Assembly (NCBI GenBank): GCA_937915545.1
Contig: CALGIJ010000005.1
Span: forward strand, 1-64,000
Source: an uncultured Desulfobacterales bacterium
GTDB lineage: Bacteria > Desulfobacterota > Desulfobulbia > Desulfobulbales > Desulfocapsaceae
Length of the DNA: 64,000 bases
Reading direction: 5' to 3'
Shown: positions 17,556 through 25,939 of the stretch, piece after piece
Numbering within the stretch: position 1 is the first letter of the stretch
Layout: the number at the start of each line of letters is the position of its first letter
Translations under genes and position numbers: made by a program
Notes under the pieces: generated by a model
What the model saw: the letters and a program-made list of their open reading frames with translations, nothing else
Database searches by the model: none
What the model was told of the DNA's origin: nothing

Positions 17556-18323
17556 ATGCAGATGCAGGTACTGGGCTATATTTTTCTCGCACGGGACAGG
17601 AGTCAGCTGGTGGCCGAGGCGGAACAGGCCGCCGCCATCTCCACCTATTGCCGTGACCTCGGTCTGTCGGCGCCACGGTGCCTGGTGGAAGAACATGGGC
17701 ACGTCAAGCGCCCCTTGAGGCTGCGCCAGCGAGGGAAGGAACTGCTGGCGCAACTTTCCCCTGGAGACGAGGTGGTGGTGCTGCGCGCGGCCTGGGTGCT
17801 GTCCTCGGCCTTTGAGGGCGAGCGCCTGCTGCAGCAACTCAGGGAGGGGGGCATCGCCTTGCACTGTGTCGATCTCGGCGGCAATATCAGCCTGCCCGAA
17901 AAACGCCGGCTGCAGGTCTCGGAAGGGCCGGCATCTCTCGTCGCCAAGCTTCTCGCCGCTCTCACCGTCTGCGAACGAGGCGGCCAGGGGCGGGCGATCC
18001 GCACCGCCAAACGCCATGGGCGCGACCTCGGCAAGTATCTTGGCGGGCCGGTGCCCTTTGGCTGGGAGGTCGACGGCGGCGGCTTTCTCACTCCCCACGA
18101 AGGGCAGCAGCGCATCATCGAGGCGATGCATGTCTTGCGCCGCGAGCGCTGGTCGTACCGCGAGATCTCGCGCAAGCTCCTCGAAGAATATGGTGTGCGC
18201 CTGTCCCATGAAGGGGTGCGCCGGCTGTGTTCGGGGGGGCGAGACGGGGGCAGTGCCACTCGTGGCCAGGGCACGAGTTCTGGCGCAGGGGAAGAGGTGG
18301 CGCGGGAGCGTCACCCCCGCTAG
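17556..18323 (+). CDS. Serine-recombinase-like protein lacking the catalytic serine
   Basis: A 255-residue protein with the layout of a small resolvase/recombinase: N-terminal Rossmann-like domain (1-130), long helix (about 130-160), and a C-terminal recombinase/HTH region (FGWEVDGGGFLTPHEGQQRIIEAMHVLR, then a helix-turn-helix at SYREISRKLLEEYGVRLSHEGVRRL). The catalytic motif Y-x-R-x-S reads Y8-I-F10-L-A12, so the arginine and nucleophilic serine are missing. The downstream D-R-x-x-R motif reads AAWVLSS. It is therefore unlikely to recombine DNA and may be a DNA-binding regulator. The ATG follows ACGGAG; a second ATG two codons later is equally possible. No att sites or cargo are seen nearby. 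Confidence 0.7.
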   Translation: MQMQVLGYIFLARDRSQLVAEAEQAAAISTYCRDLGLSAPRCLVEEHGHVKRPLRLRQRGKELLAQLSPGDEVVVLRAAWVLSSAFEGERLLQQLREGGIALHCVDLGGNISLPEKRRLQVSEGPASLVAKLLAALTVCERGGQGRAIRTAKRHGRDLGKYLGGPVPFGWEVDGGGFLTPHEGQQRIIEAMHVLRRERWSYREISRKLLEEYGVRLSHEGVRRLCSGGRDGGSATRGQGTSSGAGEEVARERHPR

Positions 18324-18404
18324 AAAACGACCCTGGCTGGAATCAGCCTGGCCGCAAGTGGCCTGGTGTGATCGCTGGGAGCAGGTTCGTCCGCCAGGGA
18401 GGCG

Positions 18405-18436
18405 GCAACACGGCAGTCGACGGACTGCCGTGTTGC
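18405..18436. terminator. 14-bp perfect hairpin between convergent genes
   Basis: Arms GCAACACGGCAGTC (18405-18418) and GACTGCCGTGTTGC (18423-18436), loop GACG. It lies between the convergent recombinase-like gene and ppiD, so a bidirectional terminator is the simplest reading. There is no T-tract. A recombination or protein-binding site cannot be excluded. Confidence 0.5.
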
Positions 18437-18482
18437 ATCGCTGGTGGAGCTTTTCGACTCCAGGCCCCTTCAGGCTCTAGAG

Positions 18483-20381
18483 TTAGAGATTCTGGTGCTT
18501 GGTGATCTTTGCCGCCAGCTCCATGTTGCGTAACCAGGCGGCGAGCAACTGCTGCTGCTTGAAGCGCTGCAGGGTGTCGCGATAAAGGGCCTTCTCCTCG
18601 GCATCCTCGGCCATTTTGGGAATTTCCCGTTTGACGAAGGCGTAGACATAGAAATCCTCGCCGGAACGGCCCGGAGTCTCCGGGACGGGGTTGGCGGTAG
18701 AAAGGAGAAAGGCCCCGGGCAGCAGCGTGGCGGGGAAATCATCCTTGCCTGCGGACTCCGGCTGCTGGGCGAGCAGTCCAGATTCCTTGACCGTCAGCTC
18801 TTTCTCCTTGGTCGCCTCCTCGAAGGTCTTGCCCCCTTTGACGAGGGTGAGTACGTCCTTGGCGACGGCCTCGGCCATCTCCGTCGCCTTGGCCTTGCGG
18901 AAGTCGTCGCCGGCATGGCTCTTCACCGCCTCCAGCGTCGGCACTTCGGGTTCCTTGCGGTCGACGGCAAAGGCGATGAGGTACCCCGATTGCCCCTTGA
19001 TCAATGAGCTCAGTTCGCCCTTGTTGAGCTCGAAGACCTTATCGAGAAACTGCGTATCACCTTTAAGAGCTGCCGGGGCATTGCTCTTGCTGAAGAGCTC
19101 GGTATTCTCGAGGGTTGTCTCCGGGTGATCCTTGCGATAGTTTTCGAGACTGCCGGCGGCGATGATCTTTTCGTAGGCCTCGTTGGCCAGCTGGAAGGCG
19201 AGGTTTTCCGCCTCCTTGCGGCGCAGGGTTGAGACGATCTGCTCGCGTACCTCACCGAGACCCTTGGTGGTCGATTCCCTGATCTCTTCGAGCTTGATGA
19301 TGTGGTACCCGAACTGGGTGCGCACCACCTCGCTCACCTCGCCAGGTTTCATGGAGAAGACCGCCTCGTCGAAGGCCGGCACCATCTGGCCTTTCGAGAA
19401 AAAGCCGAGATCACCGCCGGTGTCTTTGGAGGCGTCTTCGGAATATTCCTTGGCCAGGGCCGCGAAATCGGCGCCGTCTTTGGCCTTCTTTGCCACCTCT
19501 TCTGCTTTGGCGGCCTTGGCCTTGTCGGCGGCCGCGCCGGCCTTGTCATCGACTTTGAAGAGGATATGTCGGGCGCGACGCTGTTCCGGCACGGTGAAGC
19601 TGCGCTGGTTGCTCTGGTAATACTCCTCGATCTTCGCTTCGTCGATGGTCACTTTGTCGCCGATGGCGGCAAAGGTGAAAGAGGTGTATTGCAGCTTGAC
19701 CTGCGGCTCGCTCTTGTAGTTCTCCTTGGCAGTCTCGAACCAGGTGGCAAGGGCGGCATCGTCGACGGCGACCTTGCCGAGGTAGCTGGCGGGGGATATT
19801 TTAGCGTACTTTACCGCCACCTTCTCGTTGCGCCGGCTGTAGACGTCGGCGATCTCCTCATCGGTGGCGGTGGTGGAGAACCCGGCGATGCGCTGCGCCG
19901 CCGCCTCGGAGAGGTGGTCGAGGCGGATGGTTTCCTCGAACTTGGCCGGGGCCATGCGGTTGGCGGCGAGCACCTCTTTGTATCTGTCGATGCTGAACTC
20001 GCCCAGATTCTGAAACTGCGGCATCTCTTCGATGACCCTGCGGATTTCCTCCCCGCTGACCACGATGCCCATGGCCGCGGCGCCCTGGCGGAGCAGAGCG
20101 GTCTGCACCACCTGATTGATGACCTGCTGCTTGAGGCCGAGGGACTCGGCCAGGCCCTTGGGGACATTGCCGCCGAAGCGGGCGGCCATCTGCTGGTAGG
20201 TGCGGTCATAGGCCTGCTGATACTGCTGGAAGGAGATCTCTTCGTCGTTGACGACGATGGCCGCCTGATTCTTATTGCCGATATTGGTGCCCACCCCCCA
20301 GAAGATGAAGACCAGGGCGATTATGACGACGATCGCCTGAATGAGGGGCGACTGGGCCTTTTTACGGAGTATCTGCAGCAT
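18483..20381 (-). CDS. PpiD/SurA-like periplasmic peptidyl-prolyl isomerase
   Basis: A membrane-anchored folding factor of 632 residues. An N-terminal hydrophobic anchor (about residues 14-33, LIQAIVVIIALVFIFWGVG) is followed by the SurA-N-like chaperone region (VNDEEISFQQYQQAY...). A parvulin domain spans about 272-364 (RARHILFKVDDK...GGDLGFFSKGQM...FGYHIIKLEEI), then a second, degenerate PPIase-like region follows. PpiD helps proteins leaving the Sec translocon to fold. I start at ATG 20381 (MLQILRKKAQSP), the conserved PpiD N-terminus; an upstream ATG would add 65 non-conserved residues. It is monocistronic and divergent from dsrC. Confidence 0.9.
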   Translation of the reverse strand: MLQILRKKAQSPLIQAIVVIIALVFIFWGVGTNIGNKNQAAIVVNDEEISFQQYQQAYDRTYQQMAARFGGNVPKGLAESLGLKQQVINQVVQTALLRQGAAAMGIVVSGEEIRRVIEEMPQFQNLGEFSIDRYKEVLAANRMAPAKFEETIRLDHLSEAAAQRIAGFSTTATDEEIADVYSRRNEKVAVKYAKISPASYLGKVAVDDAALATWFETAKENYKSEPQVKLQYTSFTFAAIGDKVTIDEAKIEEYYQSNQRSFTVPEQRRARHILFKVDDKAGAAADKAKAAKAEEVAKKAKDGADFAALAKEYSEDASKDTGGDLGFFSKGQMVPAFDEAVFSMKPGEVSEVVRTQFGYHIIKLEEIRESTTKGLGEVREQIVSTLRRKEAENLAFQLANEAYEKIIAAGSLENYRKDHPETTLENTELFSKSNAPAALKGDTQFLDKVFELNKGELSSLIKGQSGYLIAFAVDRKEPEVPTLEAVKSHAGDDFRKAKATEMAEAVAKDVLTLVKGGKTFEEATKEKELTVKESGLLAQQPESAGKDDFPATLLPGAFLLSTANPVPETPGRSGEDFYVYAFVKREIPKMAEDAEEKALYRDTLQRFKQQQLLAAWLRNMELAAKITKHQNL

Positions 20382-20713
20382 GGAGAAAAAATCCGTGGGT
20401 GGATGTGGACGGAAACCGGCTGGGGTGGGGCCTTGTCGAACCATCTTCCCGAGTTGCCGGCGGTTTGTTCGATAACGGTTCGATTTACCCTTTCTGGGCA
20501 CCTCCTGCAAGGAAAAACAGGCTCTGGTGAGGTCGGTCCGCGTTGTGGCGCTGGCTTCGGCGGCCCCTTGCGCCACAGCCTTTTCGGCTCCTGGCGGGGA
20601 GGCGCGAAAAAGGAAGGTCAGGTTAGGCGCTGCACGTGGCGGAGCAGGGGCCTGGCGGCCCGCAGCGCACCCCCGGGCAGGGATGCGGCAGGGGCTGACT
20701 CATTGTGGGATAA

Positions 20714-20743
20714 CATATAACATTTTGAAAATATACAACATAT
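20714..20743 (+). promoter_or_regulatory. 30-base AT-rich motif, copy 1 of 2
   Basis: 25 of 30 bases match 23281-23310 in the same orientation; the shared core is TAACATTTTG followed closely by ATACAA. It lies in the divergent ppiD/dsrC promoter region, about 50 bases upstream of the dsrC -35 box. It may be a regulator site or promoter element. Confidence 0.4.
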
Positions 20744-20793
20744 GGCGAGGCGACGGAGAACGTTGCCGGGCGAAGAAATGCATCGCCATTCGC

Positions 20794-20822
20794 TTGACAA
20801 AACCATTTCCCTATAGTAATAA
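20794..20822 (+). promoter_or_regulatory. Probable sigma-70 promoter of dsrC
   Basis: TTGACA (20794-20799), 17-base spacer, TAATAA (20817-20822). A near-consensus promoter about 70 bases before dsrC, fitting a highly expressed gene. Confidence 0.75.
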
Positions 20823-20891
20823 GACCATTCAGTTTTTGCATCAGACAACGCAACGGCGCAAGCCAAACACAATTATACCAAGGAGGTTGCA

Positions 20892-21209
20892 ATGCCCACT
20901 ATAACTCACAATGGTAAAAGCTTCGAAGTAGATGAGGATGGTTTCCTGCTGAAAGGCGATGACTGGAATCCCGAATGGGTGGACTACGTCAAAGGCTCCG
21001 AGGGTATCTCCGAGCTGACCGACGAGCACAACAAAGTCATCGACGCCCTGCAGGAATACTACAAGAAGAACGGTATCGCTCCGATGGTTCGTATCCTCTC
21101 CAAGACCACCGGCTTCCCGCTGAAGCGCATCTACGAGCTGTTCCCCTCCGGACCTGGCAAGGGAGCCTGTAAAATGGCCGGTCTGCCGAAACCCACCGGC
21201 TGCGTCTGA
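20892..21209 (+). CDS. dsrC: Dissimilatory sulfite reductase-associated protein DsrC
   Basis: A 105-residue sulfur-carrier protein. In sulfate reducers DsrC takes the sulfur of sulfite reduced by DsrAB as a trisulfide between its two C-terminal cysteines, which membrane or soluble Hdr-type complexes then reduce. Both cysteines are present in the redox-active arm: C93 (GKGACK) and the penultimate C104 (TGCV), 11 residues apart. This separates true DsrC from TusE-like proteins. The sequence is full length. A strong AAGGAGG box, a near-consensus promoter and a dedicated terminator indicate a strongly expressed monocistronic gene. It is the clearest metabolic marker in the window and a possible electron acceptor for the Hdr system at 34-39 kb. 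Confidence 0.96.
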   Translation: MPTITHNGKSFEVDEDGFLLKGDDWNPEWVDYVKGSEGISELTDEHNKVIDALQEYYKKNGIAPMVRILSKTTGFPLKRIYELFPSGPGKGACKMAGLPKPTGCV

Positions 21210-21236
21210 TCGTCGAAGTTTTTACCTTTTGTTGTT

Positions 21237-21280
21237 AAAAAAGGGGGTAAGTGGCGCAAGCCACTTACCCCCTTTTTTTT
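21237..21280 (+). terminator. Strong rho-independent terminator of dsrC
   Basis: AAAAAAGGGGGTAAGTGG / CCACTTACCCCC plus a T-run of eight, 6-base loop, 27 bases after the dsrC stop. The flanking A-run makes it usable from both strands. Confidence 0.93.
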
Positions 21281-21420
21281 ATCACTGCTTCAGAGGCCCA
21301 AACGCGGAGGGCGCAGGGGCAGAGGAAAGCAAATGTCCCGGGCGCAAAGATCCAACGGCAGTGGCGGGTATTGCGGAGAAGTGCGTGGAACCTGTGGGGG
21401 GAACGTGCAGACGGTCGCCG

Positions 21421-21657
21421 CTAAAAGATCATTTCGGTGAAACGCTGGTGGAAAGCGGTGAGGTCTTCTTCGCAGTTGCCACAGAAGAGCTTGACGTCGC
21501 CGAGGGCCTGGGTGGTCTTTTCTTCGATGGTAAAGCTGCCGTCGGGGTTTTGCACGTAATGGGTGGTGGTGATGATGTCGTCGGCGATCTCGAAAAAGCT
21601 TCGCTCGTTACCGCAGTGCGGACAGCGGAGCAGGTTGCCGACTTTTCGCTGGGGCAT
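21421..21657 (-). CDS. Small zinc-ribbon protein, function unknown
   Basis: A 78-residue protein with two CxxC pairs, RCPHCGNE near residue 12 and LFCGNCEEDL near residue 59, which should bind one zinc ion. No further domain is recognised. It lies 24 bp downstream of the bactofilin gene on the same strand and is likely the last gene of that short operon. Such ribbons often mediate protein or nucleic-acid contacts, but no specific role can be named. Confidence 0.65.
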   Translation of the reverse strand: MPQRKVGNLLRCPHCGNERSFFEIADDIITTTHYVQNPDGSFTIEEKTTQALGDVKLFCGNCEEDLTAFHQRFTEMIF

Positions 21658-21681
21658 GGTGGCTGTCCTCGTGTACCGGGC

Positions 21682-22098
21682 TCAGGGTTGCGGGGTGTCG
21701 TCAGCGCTGCCGGAGGCGGAAGCCATTCCGTCTACCGCCACGCGGATTTCGCCCTGGATGGCGGCTCCCGATTCGACAGTGAGGCTGCCGGCCTCGAGCT
21801 TGCCCTTGATCGAGCAGTTCTTCCGTGCCGTCAGCATGCTCGTCTTGATGTTGCCCTCGATGATTCCGTAGCAGTTGAAGGATGAGACGACGATATCGCC
21901 GTTGATGCGTCCGGTTTCGCTCAGCACCAGGTGCTCCCCTTCGATATTGCCATTGATGACGCCGTCGATGCGCGCCTTGCCCTTGAAGGTGATGCCGCCG
22001 GTGACGATCATCGTCTTGTCGATGATCGAGGAGATGGCCTCGGCTTCGACCTTCTTCATATCCTGGTCGTGTGGCGAATTCTTGGCGAACATACCCAT
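21682..22098 (-). CDS. Bactofilin (polymer-forming cytoskeletal protein)
   Basis: A 138-residue bactofilin. The central right-handed beta-helix is visible as repeats with alternating hydrophobic and glycine positions (ITFKGKARIDGVINGNIEGEHL...INGDIVV...IIEGNIKTSML...IKGKLEAGSL...IQGEIRV), flanked by short disordered tails. Bactofilins form filaments without nucleotide and often scaffold cell-wall enzymes. It lies 2 bp after the M23 peptidase gene on the same strand. This pairing is widespread and suggests that the filament positions the peptidase for cell-shape control. The ATG two codons downstream is an alternative start. Confidence 0.92.
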   Translation of the reverse strand: MGMFAKNSPHDQDMKKVEAEAISSIIDKTMIVTGGITFKGKARIDGVINGNIEGEHLVLSETGRINGDIVVSSFNCYGIIEGNIKTSMLTARKNCSIKGKLEAGSLTVESGAAIQGEIRVAVDGMASASGSADDTPQP

Positions 22099-22100
22099 GG

Positions 22101-23066
22101 TCAGCGTTTCTCCGCAGTGGGGCCGGCAACTTCGCTGGCGCCGGCGACTTTCATGAAGGTGTCGGGATCGATGGGCTCTCCGTCGAGGAGAACCTCGTAG
22201 TGGAGGTGCGATCCGGTTGAGCGTCCTGAGTTGCCGACATAGCCGATGAGCTGGCCGCGACGCACCTTGTCCCCCGGGCGCACCAGGAATTTTTTCATAT
22301 GCGAGAAGGCGGTGGCGTAACCGTTGTCATGGTCGATGAGCACGTAGTTGCCATGGCCGCCGTTGTAGAAGGCCTTCTGCACCACGCCGTCGGCAGTGGC
22401 GTAGATGCTGTCCCCGGTTTTGGCGCGGAAGTCGATACCGGTGTGGAAAGCCGACTTGCCGTTGATGGGGTCGTAGCGCTGACCGAACTCCGAGGTTATC
22501 TGGCCATCCACCGGGCTGCCGAGGGGCAGGAAGCGGATGGCCTTGAGATAACGGTCGGCGCGGTTGATGAGCGTCCCGCGGCTGTCCGCAGGGTGGGCGA
22601 TGAACACGCCGCCGCTGTTGCTGGTGTCGTTGCGGGCAATCTCCGGAAGCTCGATGCCGATGCTGTCGATCATCTTTTCGATGAGCTCGCTGCGCTCGGT
22701 GAGCTCGTTGACGGCGGTGGAGAGGATGTTCTCCTTCTCTTCCTTGAAAGCCACCGCCTGCTGGACATTGCTCAGTTCGAGCTTGGCCACCTTGAGGCTC
22801 AGGCGCAGCTGTTGCTGTTCGCTCTCGCGGCGCATCTCGTCAAGTACCGCGGCACTGGTGCGCAACTGTTCACGCAGCTCGTCGAGCTGCAGGGAAGCGA
22901 CGCGGTTCTCGCGGAACAGCGACATGGAAAACAGGCTGGAGACGGTCAGGGTGGTGAGAACGACGGCCCCCAGGGCGAGGCCGGTCCACAGCTTCCCGCG
23001 TGACAGGGGCAGGCGGATGATGCGCCCCCTGCTGCCGGCGATGATGATGTGGAGAGGCTCGTTCAT
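22101..23066 (-). CDS. M23-family (LytM-like) metallopeptidase
   Basis: A 321-residue cell-wall endopeptidase. A single N-terminal membrane anchor (about residues 28-50, WTGLALGAVVLTTLTVSSLF) is followed by a coiled coil (about 55-125). The C-terminal LytM domain has the zinc ligands in FHTGIDFRAKTGD (about 207), the H-x-H at GSHLHYEV (about 284) and the VLIDHDNGYATAFSHM strand. It cleaves peptidoglycan cross-links in the periplasm. It is the first gene of an operon with bactofilin and a zinc-ribbon protein. Its promoter shares the 23067-23379 spacer with the ABC-F gene. Confidence 0.92.
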   Translation of the reverse strand: MNEPLHIIIAGSRGRIIRLPLSRGKLWTGLALGAVVLTTLTVSSLFSMSLFRENRVASLQLDELREQLRTSAAVLDEMRRESEQQQLRLSLKVAKLELSNVQQAVAFKEEKENILSTAVNELTERSELIEKMIDSIGIELPEIARNDTSNSGGVFIAHPADSRGTLINRADRYLKAIRFLPLGSPVDGQITSEFGQRYDPINGKSAFHTGIDFRAKTGDSIYATADGVVQKAFYNGGHGNYVLIDHDNGYATAFSHMKKFLVRPGDKVRRGQLIGYVGNSGRSTGSHLHYEVLLDGEPIDPDTFMKVAGASEVAGPTAEKR

Positions 23067-23379
23067 GGTCCAAAACAGTTGTGAAGAAGAACTGCAGAAA
23101 GTAAGATGGCGGCCATGAACGGCCGCTCGCTCACCCGCTCACCCGGCCGGCGACGTCCGCCCCGGAGGCGGCGCAGTGACGGGGAAACGGCTGTGATGAT
23201 TCCGTCGAAGTGTATCGTTTATACTAAGGCGAGGCAAATTGCGCAACAAGAAATCTTTGTCGCAAAGGGGCCTTGCACATCATGTAACATTTTGCAATAA
23301 TACAAAATATTTCTGGTGGCCGAGAAGAATCGGGGGCTTATCGCCGTCCCGCTGACGGCCCCGTACCCTCGTTGCCACC
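23067..23379. other. Divergent regulatory spacer between M23 peptidase and ABC-F genes
   Basis: A 313-base region. The right half is AT-rich and contains the second copy of the 30-base motif (23281-23310). No gene is recognised. No strong ribosome-binding site precedes the ABC-F ATG. Confidence 0.5.
23281..23310 (+). promoter_or_regulatory. 30-base AT-rich motif, copy 2 of 2
   Basis: Matches 20714-20743 at 25 of 30 bases in the same orientation, about 70 bases before the ABC-F start. The TAATAC inside could serve as a -10 box. Confidence 0.4.
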
Positions 23380-25215
23380 ATGAGCACGCTCCTCACCTGC
23401 AAAGCCCTCGGCAAGGCCTTCGGCGCCCAGGATCTCTTTCACAATGTCAGTTTCACCGTCGGCGCGGGCGAGAGGATCGGCATCATCGGTCCCAACGGTT
23501 CCGGCAAGTCGACGCTGCTCAAGATCGTCTGCGGCCTCGAGGAGGCGGATAGCGGCGAGGTGGTGCCGCGCAAGTTCCTGCGCCTCGGCTATCTCTCCCA
23601 GGAAGACCTCTTCGCCCCGCAGCAGAGCGTTTTCGCGGCTCTGATGGCTGCCGCCGCCGAGCTCGACCTCGATGATGGTGCCAGGGTGAGCCGCGTCCGC
23701 GCCCTCCTTGGCCGGGGCGGATTCGTCGACGAGGAGACCGCTGTCGCCGACCTCTCCGGCGGCGGGCGCAAGCGGCTGGCCATTCTCCGTGTCATGCTCG
23801 CCGAGCCCGATGTGCTGGTGCTCGACGAGCCAACCAACCACCTCGACATCGAGGGCATCCTCTGGCTGGAAGGGATGCTCGCCAACGCCTCCGCCTTCCT
23901 GCTGGTCAGCCATGACCGCCACTTCCTCGAGAACTGCTGCAACCGCATCATCGAACTGTCGAGCGTCTATCCCGAGGGCACCTTGCAGGTCGCGGGGGGC
24001 TACAGCCGGTTCCTCGAGGTGCGCGAAGACTTCCTTGCCGGGCAACTGCAGGAAGAGGATCGGCTCGCCAACCGCGCCCGCCGCGAGATCGAGTGGCTGC
24101 GACGCGGCCCCAAGGCAAGGGCCACCAAGGCCAAGTACCGCATCGACGAGGCCTATCGCCTGACCGACGAGCTGGCCGCGGTCAAAGCCCGCAACCGCGC
24201 CATCTCCGAAGTGCAGCTCGATTTCGAGGCCACCGGCCGCAAGACCAAGAAGCTGCTCGAGGCGGTGGGGTTGGCCAAGAGCTACGGCGATCGGGTCCTC
24301 TTCAGCGGCCTCGACATGACCCTCTCCCCCGGCCTGCGCCTCGGCCTGGTCGGCCGCAACGGCTGCGGCAAGTCGACGCTGATGGGCATCATCGCCGCTG
24401 CCGGCGGCGAGGGGGAACTGACCCCCGATGAAGGCACCATCCGGGTAGCCGACAACGTCAAGATCGTTTCCTTCGAACAGGACCGGCGCAGCCTCGACCC
24501 CAGCCTGACCCTGCGCCGCGCCCTGGCTCCAGACGGCGACGGCGTCGTTTTCGCCGGCCGCTCCCTGCACGTGGTCAGCTGGGCGAAGAAGTTCCTTTTT
24601 CGCCCCGACCAGCTGGAGACGCCGGTGGGACGCCTCTCCGGCGGCGAGCAGGCGCGCATCCTCCTCGCCGCGCTGATGCGCCGGCCGGCGGATATCCTCC
24701 TCCTCGACGAGCCGACCAACGACCTCGACATCCCCTCCCTCGACGTCCTCGAGTCGGCCCTCGTCGAGTTTCCCGGGGCCCTGGTGCTGGTCACCCACGA
24801 CCGCTTCCTCCTCGATCGCGTCTGCCACCGCCTCATCGGTTTTGGCGGCAGCAATGGCGTCGGCTGGTATGCCGACTACCGTCAGTGGCTCGAAGACCTT
24901 CCCGCGCCGGAGGAAAAAAGCGACGGCCGTGCCCGAGCCGGCGAGCGCCGTGCCGCCGCCAGCGCCCCGGCCAAGCCCAAGGGGCGCCTCTCCTATATGG
25001 ACCAGCGCGACTACGACACCATCGAAGAGCGCATCGCCCTGGCCGAGGAACGGGTCACCAAGCTGGAGGGGGAGATGCAGCTTCCCGAAGTGGTCGCCGA
25101 CGCGGCGCGGGTCGCCAGGTGCTGGCAGGAGCTGGAGGAGGCCCGCACGGTTGTCGAAGATCTCTACCGGCGCTGGGAGGAGCTGGAAGCAAAAAAAGGG
25201 GAGCAGGGCGGCTGA
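23380..25215 (+). CDS. ABC-F family ATPase (Uup-like)
   Basis: A soluble 611-residue twin-ATPase protein without membrane segments. The first nucleotide domain has GPNGSGKST (about 39), LSGGGRKRLAIL and the DEPTNHLD Walker B. The second has GRNGCGKST (about 327), LSGGEQARILLA and DEPTNDLD. The linker (about 220-285) is basic, as in ABC-F ribosome factors. The C-terminal 80 residues form a helical hairpin (YDTIEERIALAEERVTKLE...), typical of Uup. ABC-F proteins act on the ribosome E-site or, for Uup, also on DNA structures. It overlaps the next gene by one base (TGATG), so it heads an operon with a phosphoesterase and a protein kinase. Confidence 0.9.
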   Translation: MSTLLTCKALGKAFGAQDLFHNVSFTVGAGERIGIIGPNGSGKSTLLKIVCGLEEADSGEVVPRKFLRLGYLSQEDLFAPQQSVFAALMAAAAELDLDDGARVSRVRALLGRGGFVDEETAVADLSGGGRKRLAILRVMLAEPDVLVLDEPTNHLDIEGILWLEGMLANASAFLLVSHDRHFLENCCNRIIELSSVYPEGTLQVAGGYSRFLEVREDFLAGQLQEEDRLANRARREIEWLRRGPKARATKAKYRIDEAYRLTDELAAVKARNRAISEVQLDFEATGRKTKKLLEAVGLAKSYGDRVLFSGLDMTLSPGLRLGLVGRNGCGKSTLMGIIAAAGGEGELTPDEGTIRVADNVKIVSFEQDRRSLDPSLTLRRALAPDGDGVVFAGRSLHVVSWAKKFLFRPDQLETPVGRLSGGEQARILLAALMRRPADILLLDEPTNDLDIPSLDVLESALVEFPGALVLVTHDRFLLDRVCHRLIGFGGSNGVGWYADYRQWLEDLPAPEEKSDGRARAGERRAAASAPAKPKGRLSYMDQRDYDTIEERIALAEERVTKLEGEMQLPEVVADAARVARCWQELEEARTVVEDLYRRWEELEAKKGEQGG

Positions 25216-25937
25216 TGCTGGCGATCTTGTCCGATATCCACGCCAATCTCGAGGCCTTCGAGGCGGTCTGCGCCGACCTCCGGTGCCGTGGCGTGGAACG
25301 GGTCTTTTGCCTTGGCGACAATATCGGTTACGGGCCAGACCCCGAGGAGGTGGTGCGACGCATGCGCGACCTCGGCTACCACTCGGTGCTCGGCAACCAT
25401 GAGATGGCCCTCCTCGACCCGCGCGCCAGGCGATGGCTGAACTTCCTCGCCCGGGAGAACAACCTGCGCACTGCCCGCCTGCTGTCTTTGGAGAACCACG
25501 CCTACTGCTCCACCCTGCCCAAGGCGCTCACCGTCGGCATCGCCTATCTCGTGCACGGCTTCCCGCCGCAGTCGGTGTTCCGCTATCTCGACCGTCAGGA
25601 CGACAGCCGTGTCGCCGCCCTCTTCGCCGCATCCTCCTCGCGGATCTTCTTCGTCGGCCATACCCACCGGCTCCAGCTCGTCCACAGCCGGGGGGAGGAG
25701 ATCGTCCGCCGCGGCCTGGGCGAGGAGCGCATCGAGCTTCTCGCCGAGGAGAAGTACCTGATCAGCGCCGGCAGCGTCGGTCAGCCGCGCGACGGCGACC
25801 GCCATGCCAAGTATCTCCTCTGGGACTCAGAGGCCGGCACCATTGATGTCTGTGCCGTCGCCTACGACATCGCCAGCACGCAGCGCAAGATCCGCGAGTT
25901 GGGCTTCCCGGAAATCTACGCCTCGCGGCTTGGCTGA
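25215..25937 (+). CDS. Calcineurin-like metallophosphoesterase
   Basis: A 240-residue two-metal phosphoesterase. All five family motifs are visible: SDIHANLEAF (D-x-H, residues 6-8), GDNIGYGPDPE (G-D-x), GNHE, the LVHGFPP histidine and GHTH. The last two are followed by SAGSVGQPRDGD, typical of YfcE/PPP-like bacterial enzymes. It starts at the ATG overlapping the ABC-F stop by one base. It is immediately followed by a Ser/Thr kinase gene, so it could be the partner phosphatase of that kinase, or a nucleotide phosphodiesterase. An upstream in-frame extension was rejected because it lies inside the ABC-F gene. Confidence 0.88.
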   Translation: MLAILSDIHANLEAFEAVCADLRCRGVERVFCLGDNIGYGPDPEEVVRRMRDLGYHSVLGNHEMALLDPRARRWLNFLARENNLRTARLLSLENHAYCSTLPKALTVGIAYLVHGFPPQSVFRYLDRQDDSRVAALFAASSSRIFFVGHTHRLQLVHSRGEEIVRRGLGEERIELLAEEKYLISAGSVGQPRDGDRHAKYLLWDSEAGTIDVCAVAYDIASTQRKIRELGFPEIYASRLG

Positions 25938-25939
25938 CC

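Noticed and set aside
17421..18314. Minus-strand open frame over the recombinase-like gene
   Set aside because: No recognisable motif; the plus strand encodes a coherent recombinase-like fold with a start and ribosome-binding site.
23338..24828. Minus-strand frame opposite the ABC-F gene
   Set aside because: Antisense shadow; repeated acidic, valine- and glycine-rich sequence without domains.
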